Source: Psychrobacillus lasiicapitis (GTDB lineage: Bacteria > Bacillota > Bacilli > Bacillales_A > Planococcaceae). From it: a stretch of DNA of 64,000 nt. The DNA lies in contig NZ_VDGH01000002.1 of NCBI RefSeq assembly GCF_006861795.1, positions 124,001-188,000 of the forward strand, written 5' to 3'. A program made the translations under genes and the position numbers. This document shows, one piece after another, positions 36,132 through 45,298 of this stretch (positions within the stretch are counted from its first letter, which is position 1; every line of letters begins with the position of its first letter). The notes below the pieces were generated by a model, which was not told the DNA's origin, did no database searches, and worked only from the letters and a program-made list of their open reading frames with translations.

Positions 36132-37487
36132 ATGAAACAACAATCCCAACTAAAACTCAAATCTAAATTTACCCCCGCTCAAGCAATCGTGACCTATTAT
36201 TTTATCGCCATTGCTGTTTCCGTCATTTTGCTCAGTTTACCTGGGGTACATAAGCCTGGAGTAGAAGTAGACTTCATAGATAGTTTATTTACAGCTGTAA
36301 GTGCAGTAAGTGTTACCGGCCTAACAACTATTGATATTTCAGAAACGTACAGTGTGTTCGGTTATGTGATGATTATATTCATTTTACAGCTTGGCGGCGT
36401 TGGAATTATGTCAATGGGAACTTTTATCTGGCTTATTTCTGGTAAAAAAATTGGCTTGCGAGAACGACAACTTATAATGGTAGACCATAACCAGTCAACT
36501 ATGTCGGGGGTCGTGCACCTAATAAGGGAAATTATTAAGATACTGTTGTTAATTCAGTTGATTGGTGCAATCTTGTTAACTTTATATTTTACACAATATT
36601 ATGATTCATTTAAGCAAGCGATGATACAAGGAATTTTTACTTCTGTTTCTGCCACTACTAATGCGGGATTCGATATTACAGGCCAATCATTAGTGCCGTA
36701 TCATAATGATTATTTTATCCAAATTATTACTAGCTTTTTAATCATTTTCGGCGCTATTGGATTCCCCGTTTTAATAGAAGTAAAAACATTTTTAAAGAAT
36801 AAAAATAAAAATTTTCGTTTTTCTCTCTTTACGAAACTTACTACAATAACATATGGTATTCTTTTACTATTTGGAACAGTAATGATTTTTTTACTTGAAA
36901 TGTTTAATTCCTTTAAGGAGATGCCATGGCATGAAAAGTTCTTTACGGCTTTTTTTCATTCCGTTTCAACAAGGTCTGCTGGACTAACTACGATGGATAT
37001 AACGCTATTTAACGAAGGAACGGAATTTTTAATGAGTGTTCTGATGTTTATCGGAGCTTCTCCAAGTTCTGTAGGTGGAGGGATACGTACAACGACCTTT
37101 GCCGTAGCGATATTGTTTTTGATCAATTTTTCAAGAGGAAAAGACAGTCTTCAAGTTTTTAACCGAGAAATACATTTGATTGATGTTTTTCGAGCTTTTG
37201 CGGTAATTATATTAGCGTTAATAATGGTTTTTGTAGCGACTATTTTACTCTCAGTTACAGAACCTGAAATACCGGTTACAATGCTAATTTTTGAGATTAC
37301 TTCTGCTTTTGGAACATGCGGAATGACGCTCGGCATTACAACTGAGTTGTCGGATATAGGAAAAATAACGATGATGGTTCTAATGTTTATAGGTCGTGTG
37401 GGCATGCTTTCTTTCTTATTTTCATTGGGAGGAAAAAGCAATAAAACCAAATATCATTATCCAAAAGAACGTGTAATTATTGGATAA
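36132..37487 (+). CDS. TrkH/KtrB-family potassium channel subunit (KtrD-like)
   Basis: A 451-residue K(+) uptake protein with four M1-P-M2 repeats. The selectivity-filter loops are VSVTGLTT, TTNAGFD, STRSAGLTT and FGTCGMT, each with the central Gly. No KtrA/KtrC gene is adjacent, as for B. subtilis ktrD. Ktr systems are inhibited by c-di-AMP through their cytosolic partner. AAAGGAAC precedes the ATG. Confidence 0.92.
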   Translation: MKQQSQLKLKSKFTPAQAIVTYYFIAIAVSVILLSLPGVHKPGVEVDFIDSLFTAVSAVSVTGLTTIDISETYSVFGYVMIIFILQLGGVGIMSMGTFIWLISGKKIGLRERQLIMVDHNQSTMSGVVHLIREIIKILLLIQLIGAILLTLYFTQYYDSFKQAMIQGIFTSVSATTNAGFDITGQSLVPYHNDYFIQIITSFLIIFGAIGFPVLIEVKTFLKNKNKNFRFSLFTKLTTITYGILLLFGTVMIFLLEMFNSFKEMPWHEKFFTAFFHSVSTRSAGLTTMDITLFNEGTEFLMSVLMFIGASPSSVGGGIRTTTFAVAILFLINFSRGKDSLQVFNREIHLIDVFRAFAVIILALIMVFVATILLSVTEPEIPVTMLIFEITSAFGTCGMTLGITTELSDIGKITMMVLMFIGRVGMLSFLFSLGGKSNKTKYHYPKERVIIG

Positions 37488-37489
37488 AA

Positions 37490-37538
37490 AAACAACCGAA
37501 CAAACAGTCCCTTAATGGACTGCGTTGCTCGGTTGTTT
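37490..37538. terminator. Shared terminator inside the 3' end of the radical SAM gene
   Basis: AAACAACCGA and TCGGTTGTTT, with inner CAGTCC/GGACTG, form one long hairpin used in both directions. On the minus strand the stem encodes the last eight codons and the stop of the radical SAM gene. Confidence 0.85.
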
Positions 37539-39272
37539 CAGTTCAATCATAGAAAAATGGGGAGTTTCTCCTCTACCAAAAGTAGTTAGTAAATAACCTT
37601 CTTTTTCTTTTATTATTCCATCTTTATAAGCATCTACACAAATAGAAATAGGAGTGATAAATGTCTGTTTATATAATTCGCGCTCATTTAGTCCGAATGC
37701 AACAAACTCATCTCCTGCAATCGAAGGATTCTCCGCTAGCTGTTTATATATCGAAGATTGTTCTTCTTTATCGATATCATTTTTCCACCAAGGTTTACGC
37801 GGTTGGAATTTTTGTTTCGATAAATAATCGAGTTTCATTACACTTTGAATAGTTGGCAACGAAATATTTTCTAATCCCTCTAAAAATGAAAATAAACGAG
37901 TATATAAATCTTCTAGCTGATGACCAATTTTCGACCAGTTTCTTTCTTCCCAGAATGTCCCGAATTGTTGAAAGAAGTCAAATGGCGTCTCGAAAATATG
38001 AGCAAATAAATATTCAAGCGTGTTATCCATTCTATGTGCATTCCAATATTTTTCAAGCACATCTTCTACCTGTTTAATGCGAAGAATATCATCGAACGTT
38101 AACACATTGTTGGAGAAAATCTCATACGGTGCTTGATCGACATATACATAGCCGTATTTTTCAGCTTCTACACGCAAGCCAGTCCCACGTAGCAGTTTTA
38201 AAAATCCAAGTTGAAGCTCTTCAGGTCGCATGTCAAACACTTCGTTAAATGTATTTCTAAATGACTGGTAATCCTCTTCTGGTAATCCTGCGATTAAATC
38301 TAAATGCTGATCAATTTTCCCGCCGCTCTTCACCATAGTTACGGTACGTTGAAGTTTCTCAAAGTTTTGTCTTCGTTTCACTAATTCATTTGTTAAATCA
38401 TTGGTAGATTGAACACCAATCTCAAAGCGGAAAAGTCCGGCAGGTGCATTATCATTTAAAAATTGGATCACTTCAGGTCGCATAATATCTGCAGTTATTT
38501 CAAACTGAAAAACAACGCCAGGTAGATGCTCATCAATGAGAAATTGGAACATTTCCATTGCATAGCTTCTACTAATATTAAACGTTCTATCCACAAACTT
38601 AATCGTTTTCGCACCATTTGCCATTAAGAAACGAATATCCTCTTTCACCTTATCTCGATTGAAATATCGAACGCCTACTTCTATAGAGGATAAGCAGAAT
38701 TGGCATGAAAATGGGCAACCACGGCTCGTCTCGATATAAACAACTCGCTTTGATAAGTTTGGAAGATCTTCTGTAAAGCGAAAAGGAGAGGGAGAATCTC
38801 GTAAATCTAATTTTACTGGTAGCGGATTTAGCATAAATTTGTCGTCTTTCACATAAGCTACACCAGGAACATCATTTAGTGTTTGCTTGCCATGTAAGAA
38901 GTTTAACAACTCTTTAAATGCATGTTCGCCTTCACCTACAATAATATAATCTATTTCTTTCACTTGACGTAGCCATACATTTGTATCGTATGAAACTTCG
39001 GGGCCGCCTAAAATGATTTGGATAGAGGGGTCTATAGCTTTTAACGTTTTAATAACTTTTATCGTCTCTTCGATATTCCAGATGTAACAACTAAATCCAA
39101 CTATATTAGGCTTTTTTTGATATAGATCTGCAACGATATTAAATGTCGGATCCTTAATCGTATATTCGACTAATAGGGGGGAATAGTCAGGTTCAGCATA
39201 AGCTTTTAAACAGCGTAATGCTAAATTTGTATGGATGAATTTTGCATTCAACGTAGTTAATATTATATTCAT
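37512..39272 (-). CDS. B12-binding radical SAM protein (DUF4080)
   Basis: A 586-residue protein. An N-terminal cobalamin-binding-like Rossmann domain (about 1-140; IILGGPEVS, YIIVGEGEHAF) precedes the radical SAM core with the cluster motif CPFSCQFC in IETSRGCPFSCQFCLSS, and a DUF4080-type C-terminal domain (about 400-586). It may methylate or rearrange an unknown substrate. The N-terminal domain lacks a clear DxHxxG motif, so cobalamin may not be base-off. AAGGAGTTATGAAC precedes the ATG. Confidence 0.9.
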   Translation of the reverse strand: MNIILTTLNAKFIHTNLALRCLKAYAEPDYSPLLVEYTIKDPTFNIVADLYQKKPNIVGFSCYIWNIEETIKVIKTLKAIDPSIQIILGGPEVSYDTNVWLRQVKEIDYIIVGEGEHAFKELLNFLHGKQTLNDVPGVAYVKDDKFMLNPLPVKLDLRDSPSPFRFTEDLPNLSKRVVYIETSRGCPFSCQFCLSSIEVGVRYFNRDKVKEDIRFLMANGAKTIKFVDRTFNISRSYAMEMFQFLIDEHLPGVVFQFEITADIMRPEVIQFLNDNAPAGLFRFEIGVQSTNDLTNELVKRRQNFEKLQRTVTMVKSGGKIDQHLDLIAGLPEEDYQSFRNTFNEVFDMRPEELQLGFLKLLRGTGLRVEAEKYGYVYVDQAPYEIFSNNVLTFDDILRIKQVEDVLEKYWNAHRMDNTLEYLFAHIFETPFDFFQQFGTFWEERNWSKIGHQLEDLYTRLFSFLEGLENISLPTIQSVMKLDYLSKQKFQPRKPWWKNDIDKEEQSSIYKQLAENPSIAGDEFVAFGLNERELYKQTFITPISICVDAYKDGIIKEKEGYLLTTFGRGETPHFSMIELKQPSNAVH

Positions 39273-39441
39273 TGTTCATAACTCCTTCTCTTGTATAATC
39301 ATTGTATCAGTGAATTTCGATGTCGACAATATAGGAAAAAAGTATCATATCAATATTATAAGTGATATGGAATAATCAGAATTAATAAACACTTTTTGGC
39401 TTATTATATAGTATTAACTTTTTGGGAATAATACATTCGCA

Positions 39442-40518
39442 ATGAGAGGTTTGGTGAAGTTTGTGCCTGTGGAGTATGAGTATAAACAAAAATTTGAACA
39501 TATATTTCAGTTTTTTTCGAATGGTCTTCTTTTAATCGATGAAGATGGAATAGTACTAGAAATGAATGCGCAAATGGAAGAAATACTACAAATAAATAAG
39601 AATGAAGTGATCGGCTCACATGCCGTTAAAATTATGGATTTGTTTGTTAACTCATATGAAAGTAACAAAGAATTCATTGCGAAACTAATGCGATTTGGTG
39701 AAGCAGAACTTTGCACGGAAATTCTCACTTTTTTAGGAGATTTAAAATATATATATATGAAAGTATCCAAGCAAGAAGACACTAATATATACCTAGTAGA
39801 GATTCACGATGAATCGGAAAAGATTCAAATGAAAAAACGCTTAAATCACACCGAATCATTAAGTACCATAGGCCAGTTAGCTGCAAGCATTGCGCATGAA
39901 ATTCGTAATCCAATGACATCTCTTAAAGGATTTACCCAATTATTACACCAAACGACAAATGAGGATGGAAAAAGATACTTAGCCGTCATTAATGAAGAAA
40001 TAAAGCGAATGGAAGAAATTTTGACCGAGTTTTTAGAAGTATCGAAACCAACGAATAATAAATTTGTCTCCTTTGATATAAAAGAACTTATATTGGAAGT
40101 CGCTAATTTCATGGCCCCGCAAGCATTAATGAAAAATATAGAATTAATCATCTCGCTAACCCCAGAAAGTAAATTCAAATTTTTAGGTGATCGAAATTTA
40201 ATCAAACAAGTTTTTATGAATTCGATAAAGAATGCAATTGAAGCTATGCCAAAGGGTGGCAATATTTTTATAACGATTTCAAATATTGGGATGAAGAATG
40301 TTTGTATCGAGATAAAAGACCAAGGTCAAGGGATAGAAGCAGATAAAATAGATAAAATTTTTGATCCTTTTTTTACAACGAAGTCTGAAGGGACAGGACT
40401 TGGGTTGTCTCATAGTATCCAAGTGATCAAATCCCATGGTGGAACGATTGAAGTAGTAAGTGAAATAGAAGTAGGAACGAGCTTTAAGTTCATACTTCCA
40501 TTGCAAAAAGAAATTTAA
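39442..40518 (+). CDS. PAS sensor histidine kinase (sporulation-kinase-like)
   Basis: A 358-residue soluble kinase: PAS domain (about 15-130), HisKA domain with the phospho-acceptor His in SIAHEIRNPMTSLKG (about 140-205) and an HATPase domain with NSIKNAIEAM, DQGQGI, FFTTKSEGTGLGLSHS. There is no membrane segment and no adjacent response regulator, so it is an orphan, like the Kin proteins that feed Spo0F/Spo0A; that link is inference. The start is uncertain: ATG 39442 has no ribosome site, while GTG at 39454 or 39463 follow AGAGG. Confidence 0.9.
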   Translation: MRGLVKFVPVEYEYKQKFEHIFQFFSNGLLLIDEDGIVLEMNAQMEEILQINKNEVIGSHAVKIMDLFVNSYESNKEFIAKLMRFGEAELCTEILTFLGDLKYIYMKVSKQEDTNIYLVEIHDESEKIQMKKRLNHTESLSTIGQLAASIAHEIRNPMTSLKGFTQLLHQTTNEDGKRYLAVINEEIKRMEEILTEFLEVSKPTNNKFVSFDIKELILEVANFMAPQALMKNIELIISLTPESKFKFLGDRNLIKQVFMNSIKNAIEAMPKGGNIFITISNIGMKNVCIEIKDQGQGIEADKIDKIFDPFFTTKSEGTGLGLSHSIQVIKSHGGTIEVVSEIEVGTSFKFILPLQKEI

Positions 40519-40524
40519 CCTATT

Positions 40525-40554
40525 TTGACAAGATTATAGGATAGCCTATATAAT
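40525..40554 (+). promoter_or_regulatory. marR-type promoter with operator palindrome
   Basis: TTGACA (40525-40530), an 18-base spacer and TATAAT (40549-40554). The palindrome TATAGG-ATAG-CCTATA (40535-40550) fills the spacer and touches the -10, the expected place for an autorepressing MarR dimer. Confidence 0.75.
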
Positions 40555-40593
40555 GAAAGCTAATGTCAATTTTATAGGTGAGGATGACTAAGA

Positions 40594-41037
40594 ATGACAA
40601 ATGAACTACCGAACAATGCGCTAAAGCTATTTGTAGTATTGTCTCGTGCCCATAAAGTAATTCATGAATGTACGAATCAGTTTTTTCAGGAAAATGGATT
40701 AAATCCGACAGAATTTGCGGTTTTGGAGCTACTATACCATAAAGGAAAACAACCACTTCAACAGATTGGTAATAAGATCTTACTAGCGAGTGGCTCAATT
40801 ACTTATGTAGTAGATAAATTAGAAGGACGAGGGTATATTAACCGAGTTTCTAGTCCGACAGACCGACGTGTTACATTTGCGGAAATCACAGATGAGGGTA
40901 CAGCATTTATGGACGAACTTTTTCCAAGACACGAAGAACAATTGCAACAATTGATGGATGTTTTATCCGAAGAAGAAAAGGTTCATATGATAGAACTCCT
41001 AAAAAAATTAGGATTATCTATTAAAAACCTTTCTTAA
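40594..41037 (+). CDS. MarR-family transcriptional regulator (MhqR-like)
   Basis: A 147-residue winged-helix regulator. LNPTEFAVLELLYHKGKQPLQQIG...ILLASGSITYVVDKLEGRGYINRVSSPTDRRVTFAEITDEG is the MarR DNA-binding core with the wing DRR. It resembles B. subtilis MhqR, a repressor of genes for quinone and electrophile resistance, but no target gene is adjacent. AGGTGAGGATG precedes the ATG. Autoregulation through the palindrome in its promoter is inferred. Confidence 0.9.
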   Translation: MTNELPNNALKLFVVLSRAHKVIHECTNQFFQENGLNPTEFAVLELLYHKGKQPLQQIGNKILLASGSITYVVDKLEGRGYINRVSSPTDRRVTFAEITDEGTAFMDELFPRHEEQLQQLMDVLSEEEKVHMIELLKKLGLSIKNLS

Positions 41038-41039
41038 CA

Positions 41040-41083
41040 AAATAAAACTTCGAGCCCAATTGAGGGCCCGAAGTTTTATTTTG
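41040..41083. terminator. Bidirectional terminator
   Basis: AATAAAACTTCG(G)GCCC-type stem between the marR gene and the convergent lipoprotein gene; the lipoprotein stop lies inside it. Confidence 0.85.
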
Positions 41084-41726
41084 CTTGTATAGTGGAAGCC
41101 ATTTTTACAAAGTCCTGAACTGCTTGTGCTTCAGTTGTATCAAACACAGTAAGTTTGATCAGTAATCCTTCTCGTTCAAATGCATAGCCATAAACATTTC
41201 CTTCAGGAGTATCTATTTGATAAGCATTCATATTTTCAATAGATTCGTTTGTCGGAATTAGGCTTTGATCCGTGATTTCTTCTAAAGTTCCATTATCGTT
41301 GGAAGCTTGTAATGTATCCGATAAATTTTTAGTGATATCATCAATTGATGCATCCTCTTTGCTAAACGTCTCTATTCGCATTGATTGTTGATCATTTTCT
41401 TGATTGAATAGTAAATCTTTATTTGGTTCTTCAGCTGTCAGTTCATAACCTTCTATCACTGTAAGTGTATAGTTTTGTGTTTCACTTTCTGTTTGTGTTC
41501 CTTCAAGCTCTTCTGTTGGTGAAACGATACTTTCTGTTTCCCCTTCGGCCTGAGTGGATTCTTCAACGTTTGCTGATTCTTCTTCAGCTGGAGTTGTTTC
41601 CTCGGTAGTTGCGGTATCATCTGTTGGTGTTACCGGCTCTGCACTTTTGTTGACGGTGTCAGTTCCACAAGCCGCAAGTAAGATTGTCAATAAAAGAATG
41701 GATAGTAACGTATAGATTTTTTTCAC
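41076..41726 (-). CDS. Lipoprotein with Thr/Glu-rich linker
   Basis: A 216-residue lipoprotein: signal peptide with lipobox LAAC (Cys20), a disordered Thr/Glu/Pro-rich spacer (about 25-85) and a folded C-terminal domain (about 88-216; YTLTVIEGYELTAEEPNKDLLF, VYGYAFEREGLLIKLTVFD). I do not recognise a named family. It probably sits on the outer face of the membrane, extended by the linker. It lies alone upstream of a terminator. Confidence 0.8.
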   Translation of the reverse strand: MKKIYTLLSILLLTILLAACGTDTVNKSAEPVTPTDDTATTEETTPAEEESANVEESTQAEGETESIVSPTEELEGTQTESETQNYTLTVIEGYELTAEEPNKDLLFNQENDQQSMRIETFSKEDASIDDITKNLSDTLQASNDNGTLEEITDQSLIPTNESIENMNAYQIDTPEGNVYGYAFEREGLLIKLTVFDTTEAQAVQDFVKMASTIQAK

Positions 41727-41780
41727 GTTGATTCAGCTCCTTTTTTAAATAGACGTTTTAGTTGGAATAATGTTTCTTCT

Positions 41781-42404
41781 TCAAGTAAATGGTATTACTA
41801 GAAAAAGTAGCAATAGCATGATGATATGAGCTAAGATGATTAATGGCATACTTTTTTTCCATTCGTATAAAAAGCCGAATACTAGACCAATGACAAAGGC
41901 CGCTAGTATGCCTAACCAAAATCCGCTAAAAGCAAATGAAAAGCTAAATAATGCTGCACCTACTATTATTGCGAATACTGGAGGGAGATGTTTTTTCAAT
42001 TGTTGCTGGATATATCCTCTCCAAAAAAGCTCTTCACCTGGTGCTATGATAAATAAAAGTAGCAAGTAATGCCATATGGACGATGGCCCAAATTTATTGA
42101 TAAAAGAATTGATACTTTTGGTGGACATAAATGGAGCAAGATCAACAAATTTAAAACCAAATAATAAGAGGGCATATGTGAGCACTCCGAAAGCTATACT
42201 AAGAATAAAATAATGAAATGTCTTTAATTCATCTTCTATTTTAATGGAATAATAAGCGAGTGACATAAGAAATAAAGCAGTAAAGGTATAGAAGTACCAA
42301 AATACTTTCTCATTTGAAAAGGTTAGCCATGCAAAAGCATAAGCCAATATAAGGGGAATTATTAATCGTGTAATTGGTATTTGACGAAACATAAAAAAGC
42401 ACAT
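41781..42404 (-). CDS. CPBP-family intramembrane metalloprotease (CAAX/Abi type)
   Basis: A 207-residue membrane protein with about seven helices and the CPBP motif EELFWRGYIQQQL (Glu-Glu...Arg), with further conserved residues in LFSFSFAFSG and a final helix with HIIMLLLL. Family members cleave prenylated proteins or act in bacteriocin self-immunity and signalling; the role here is unknown. Confidence 0.88.
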   Translation of the reverse strand: MCFFMFRQIPITRLIIPLILAYAFAWLTFSNEKVFWYFYTFTALFLMSLAYYSIKIEDELKTFHYFILSIAFGVLTYALLLFGFKFVDLAPFMSTKSINSFINKFGPSSIWHYLLLLFIIAPGEELFWRGYIQQQLKKHLPPVFAIIVGAALFSFSFAFSGFWLGILAAFVIGLVFGFLYEWKKSMPLIILAHIIMLLLLFLVIPFT

Positions 42405-42420
42405 CCTAACTAAAATTCAA

Positions 42421-42455
42421 AACGCCGTTCTTCTTAATTTTGAGAGGAACGGCAT
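42421..42455 (-). terminator. Terminator after ykvS
   Basis: GCCGTTC/GAACGGC stem; on the minus strand followed by GTTTTG. Weak T-run. Confidence 0.55.
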
Positions 42456-42460
42456 GACGT

Positions 42461-42649
42461 TTAATCTTCATTACTATATAATATTTTATAGCGTTTGTGA
42501 TTAATCACAGTTTTCTCTTCCATTTCTAGCTCATTAAAATTTTCCATGAAAGTTAAATTGACTATAACAGAATTCTCATTAACTTTCTCAACTATTCCTT
42601 GTAAACCATCTTTAAACTCAACAACATTACCAACTTCAGCTATTTTCAT
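42461..42649 (-). CDS. ykvS: DUF2187-family protein YkvS
   Basis: A 62-residue beta-rich protein starting M-K-I-A-E-V-G-N-V-V-E-F, with IVEKVNENSVIVNLTFM and INHKRYKIL, like the KOW-type YkvS family. Function unknown. An ATG at 42661 lies inside the ribosome site AAGGGGAT, so the second ATG at 42649 is preferred, though its spacing (11) is long. Confidence 0.82.
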   Translation of the reverse strand: MKIAEVGNVVEFKDGLQGIVEKVNENSVIVNLTFMENFNELEMEEKTVINHKRYKILYSNED

Positions 42650-42775
42650 AGATTGTTCCATCCCCTTTTAGAACTTATTAGTATACAGTTTGCCCTAAAA
42701 AAAGGAGTACGTAAAGTATTTTAACCAAAAGCATTGAAAGTATACACGATTTGACATCAGAAAGGAACGGTTAAT

Positions 42776-42964
42776 ATGCATTCATATGAGGAAAAATTGA
42801 ATATGTTACAAAGCGGTGACATTGAAACGTTAGAAATATCTAAAGAGGACTATTTATCATTTCGAGAAGTGTTAGTCAAAAGGGAGGACTTCAAACATTT
42901 TTCCGGGGAAGCAAAACAGGGCGGAAAAATAATTTATTCATATTTACAAATCGCTAGAAGCTAA
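42776..42964 (+). CDS. Small 62-residue protein, unrecognised
   Basis: A small charged protein (MHSYEEKLNMLQSGDIETLE..., then YLSFREVLVKREDFKHFSG) with AAAGGAACGG before its ATG. No membrane segment or family is recognised. It precedes a Spo0E-like gene; they may be co-transcribed. Confidence 0.65.
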   Translation: MHSYEEKLNMLQSGDIETLEISKEDYLSFREVLVKREDFKHFSGEAKQGGKIIYSYLQIARS

Positions 42965-43032
42965 AGGTTTAGATTTTATAAACAAAAGGTATATTGTAAA
43001 AAAATATATGTTTTGTAAAGGGGTACTTAGGG

Positions 43033-43188
43033 ATGGTAGAGACAATTTTAAATAAGGTAGAGTTTACAAGAGAAAAAATGATCCAAGTCGCTCTGGAAAA
43101 AGGAGTTTCCCATAAAGAAACGATTGAACTTAGTGAAAAGCTTGATAAACTATTAAATGAATATGAAACGGAAGAAAAACTGAAATAG
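43033..43188 (+). CDS. Spo0E-like aspartyl-phosphate phosphatase
   Basis: A 51-residue helical-hairpin protein with the family signature LSEKLDKLL (S-x-x-L-D-x-x-L) at about 33-41. Spo0E-type enzymes dephosphorylate Spo0A~P and delay sporulation; some relatives act on other regulators. AAAGGGG at 43018-43023 precedes the ATG by nine bases. It lies directly before the first MoxR operon, 20 bases upstream. Confidence 0.85.
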   Translation: MVETILNKVEFTREKMIQVALEKGVSHKETIELSEKLDKLLNEYETEEKLK

Positions 43189-43208
43189 CTCATTAGGGAG
43201 AAATGTGG

Positions 43209-44147
43209 ATGCAAAGTATAAAGCTATTACAAGAAGAATTGAATAAAGCGATTGTTGGTAGAGAAAAGGAAATTGACTTCATGCTGATGGGGTTATTACT
43301 CGAGGGGCATGTTCTTTTAGAAAGTGTACCAGGTTCAGGAAAAACAATGATGGCAAAAGCTTTTGCGGAGGCAATACAAGGGGAGTTTAAACGATTACAA
43401 TTTACACCGGATGTATTGCCTTCAGATGTAACTGGCATTAGTTTTTTTCATCCGCAGCAACAAACGTTTATCCTTCGAGTAGGACCGATTATGAGTAATA
43501 TACTGCTTGCTGACGAAATTAATCGTGCAACTCCGAGGACGCAGTCTAGCCTACTAGAAGCGATGGAAGAAAAACAAGTATCGATTGATGGCGAGACGAT
43601 TAAACTGCCATCCCCGTTTATGGTCATAGCTACTCAAAACCCGGTAGAATCTCAGCAAGGAACATTTCCACTACCTGCTGCTCAATTAGACCGTTTTTTA
43701 TTTAAGTTATCGATTGGTTATCCAACAATTGCCGAGGAAAAAATGATTTTACAGCAATTTGGACGATCACCTGGAAAAGTTCACTTGCAAAAGGTCGTTA
43801 CGCTAGAACAAATTGGAAAATGGTCGGAACAAGTGAAAGAGGTAGCTGTGCATGATGACATTTTGACTTATATTATTCAAATTGTACATAGCACTAGAAA
43901 CCATCCATACATAGAACTTGGTCTAAGCAGCCGAGCATCACTGGCACTTCTTCAAGCAGCTAAAGCAAGTGCTTTTATGAAAGGGCGGATGTTCGTTATT
44001 CCGGACGACGTTAAGAGAGTAGTAGAACCTGTATGTCTACACCGAATGAAACTATCCACTGAAGGAATGTTAATTCACGACATTGCAGAAGTGATGAAAG
44101 AACTTTTAAACACAATTGAAGCACCTGTTGAGGCAAATAGTCGATGA
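43209..44147 (+). CDS. MoxR-family AAA+ ATPase (YeaC-like)
   Basis: A 312-residue AAA+ ATPase of the MoxR group. Walker A is ESVPGSGKTMMA, Walker B is NILLADEINRATPRTQ and sensor 1 lies in MVIATQNPVES; a lid with GLSSRASLALLQAAKA follows. MoxR ATPases act as chaperones with DUF58 or von Willebrand A proteins. ATG 43203 is too near the ribosome site AGGGAG, so ATG 43209 is chosen. The next gene overlaps by ATGA. The order matches B. subtilis yeaC-yeaD-yebA. Confidence 0.93.
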   Translation: MQSIKLLQEELNKAIVGREKEIDFMLMGLLLEGHVLLESVPGSGKTMMAKAFAEAIQGEFKRLQFTPDVLPSDVTGISFFHPQQQTFILRVGPIMSNILLADEINRATPRTQSSLLEAMEEKQVSIDGETIKLPSPFMVIATQNPVESQQGTFPLPAAQLDRFLFKLSIGYPTIAEEKMILQQFGRSPGKVHLQKVVTLEQIGKWSEQVKEVAVHDDILTYIIQIVHSTRNHPYIELGLSSRASLALLQAAKASAFMKGRMFVIPDDVKRVVEPVCLHRMKLSTEGMLIHDIAEVMKELLNTIEAPVEANSR

Positions 44148-45298
44148 ACTGGATTCGTAGAGATTTTGGAACGAATAATACAAAAAACTATGTCCAACTT
44201 TTAACTGTTGCTTTATTAGCTAGTTTCTTGTTTAAGCAATATATACTTTTTTCTATTTTTTCTTTTTTACTAATTATAGATTATATAAACTTGTATTATT
44301 ACCGACATGTCGGAGAAAAGCTAGAACTAGTCAATAAAAAAAAGAGAGTGCGTTTACTGAAGCATTCCACATCTAATTTAGTATTTACTTTCCAAAACAA
44401 AGGGCTACCTATTTGGAATGCAACTCTTTTAATATCTTTTCAAACTAGTATAGCTCCGAATGGAATTGCGCATAGAACTACAGCTGGTTTTCACGAAATA
44501 AAATTGCCGTTTTCTGTTGGATTTAAGAAGCAGGTTACTATTAAAATTCCAATTGAAGGAGTTCATAGAGGTATTGCTAGGATCAAACAATTAGAAATAC
44601 AAATTCCGCATCCATTTACAGATGGATCCGTTTCGCTCGAATTTAAGCCGATGATCTTAACGGATGCAATTGTATATCCGCAAATTCATAAAGTAAATGA
44701 AAAGCTAATTCCATCTAACCTAAAAGAAGGTTTTTTGGAATGGAATTCATCCTTATATGAAGACCCCTTTTTTCCGATAGGTACAAGAGAGTACGCACCA
44801 GGAGACCAATTCCATCATATACACTGGAAGGCTAGCGCTAAAACGCAACAGCTCCAAACTAAAGTATTTACGAAAGTAGCGAATGTCTCTATCTTATTCA
44901 TTGTAAATGTGAAGAAAAAGCATGGGGTAGTGGTAGATTTTGAAGAAAAAATCGAGTGGCTGGCTTCTCGTTTAGAGGAATGCTATAAAAATGATATTCC
45001 TTATTCTTTTGCGATTAATGTAAGAACATATGGAAAATTTCCTTTAGTTTATTTACCTTTAGGTAGTGGAGAAATACATCGGAAGCAAGCATTAGAACTT
45101 CTTTCTATTTTGTCTCGGGCAGATAGTTTAATTCCTTTTGAAAAGGTTCTTGCCTATATAGATACAAATGTAGAGCTACCTGTAACAGTATATATTATGA
45201 CTCATCAAGTAGAAAACTATTTACCCCTACTAAGTCGCATAGAAAAGCGTACAAACGTTTTATATGAAACTGGTATACTTTCGGAGGGAGTTTTATAA
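44144..45298 (+). CDS. DUF58-family membrane-anchored protein (YeaD-like)
   Basis: A 384-residue protein with one or two N-terminal membrane segments (about 18-50) and a DUF58 domain around GTREYAPGDQFHHIHWKASAKTQQLQTKVF (about 220-250). DUF58 proteins contain a von Willebrand A-like fold and partner MoxR ATPases. It overlaps both neighbours by 4 and 1 bases, so translation is coupled. Function is unknown. Confidence 0.9.
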   Translation: MNWIRRDFGTNNTKNYVQLLTVALLASFLFKQYILFSIFSFLLIIDYINLYYYRHVGEKLELVNKKKRVRLLKHSTSNLVFTFQNKGLPIWNATLLISFQTSIAPNGIAHRTTAGFHEIKLPFSVGFKKQVTIKIPIEGVHRGIARIKQLEIQIPHPFTDGSVSLEFKPMILTDAIVYPQIHKVNEKLIPSNLKEGFLEWNSSLYEDPFFPIGTREYAPGDQFHHIHWKASAKTQQLQTKVFTKVANVSILFIVNVKKKHGVVVDFEEKIEWLASRLEECYKNDIPYSFAINVRTYGKFPLVYLPLGSGEIHRKQALELLSILSRADSLIPFEKVLAYIDTNVELPVTVYIMTHQVENYLPLLSRIEKRTNVLYETGILSEGVL

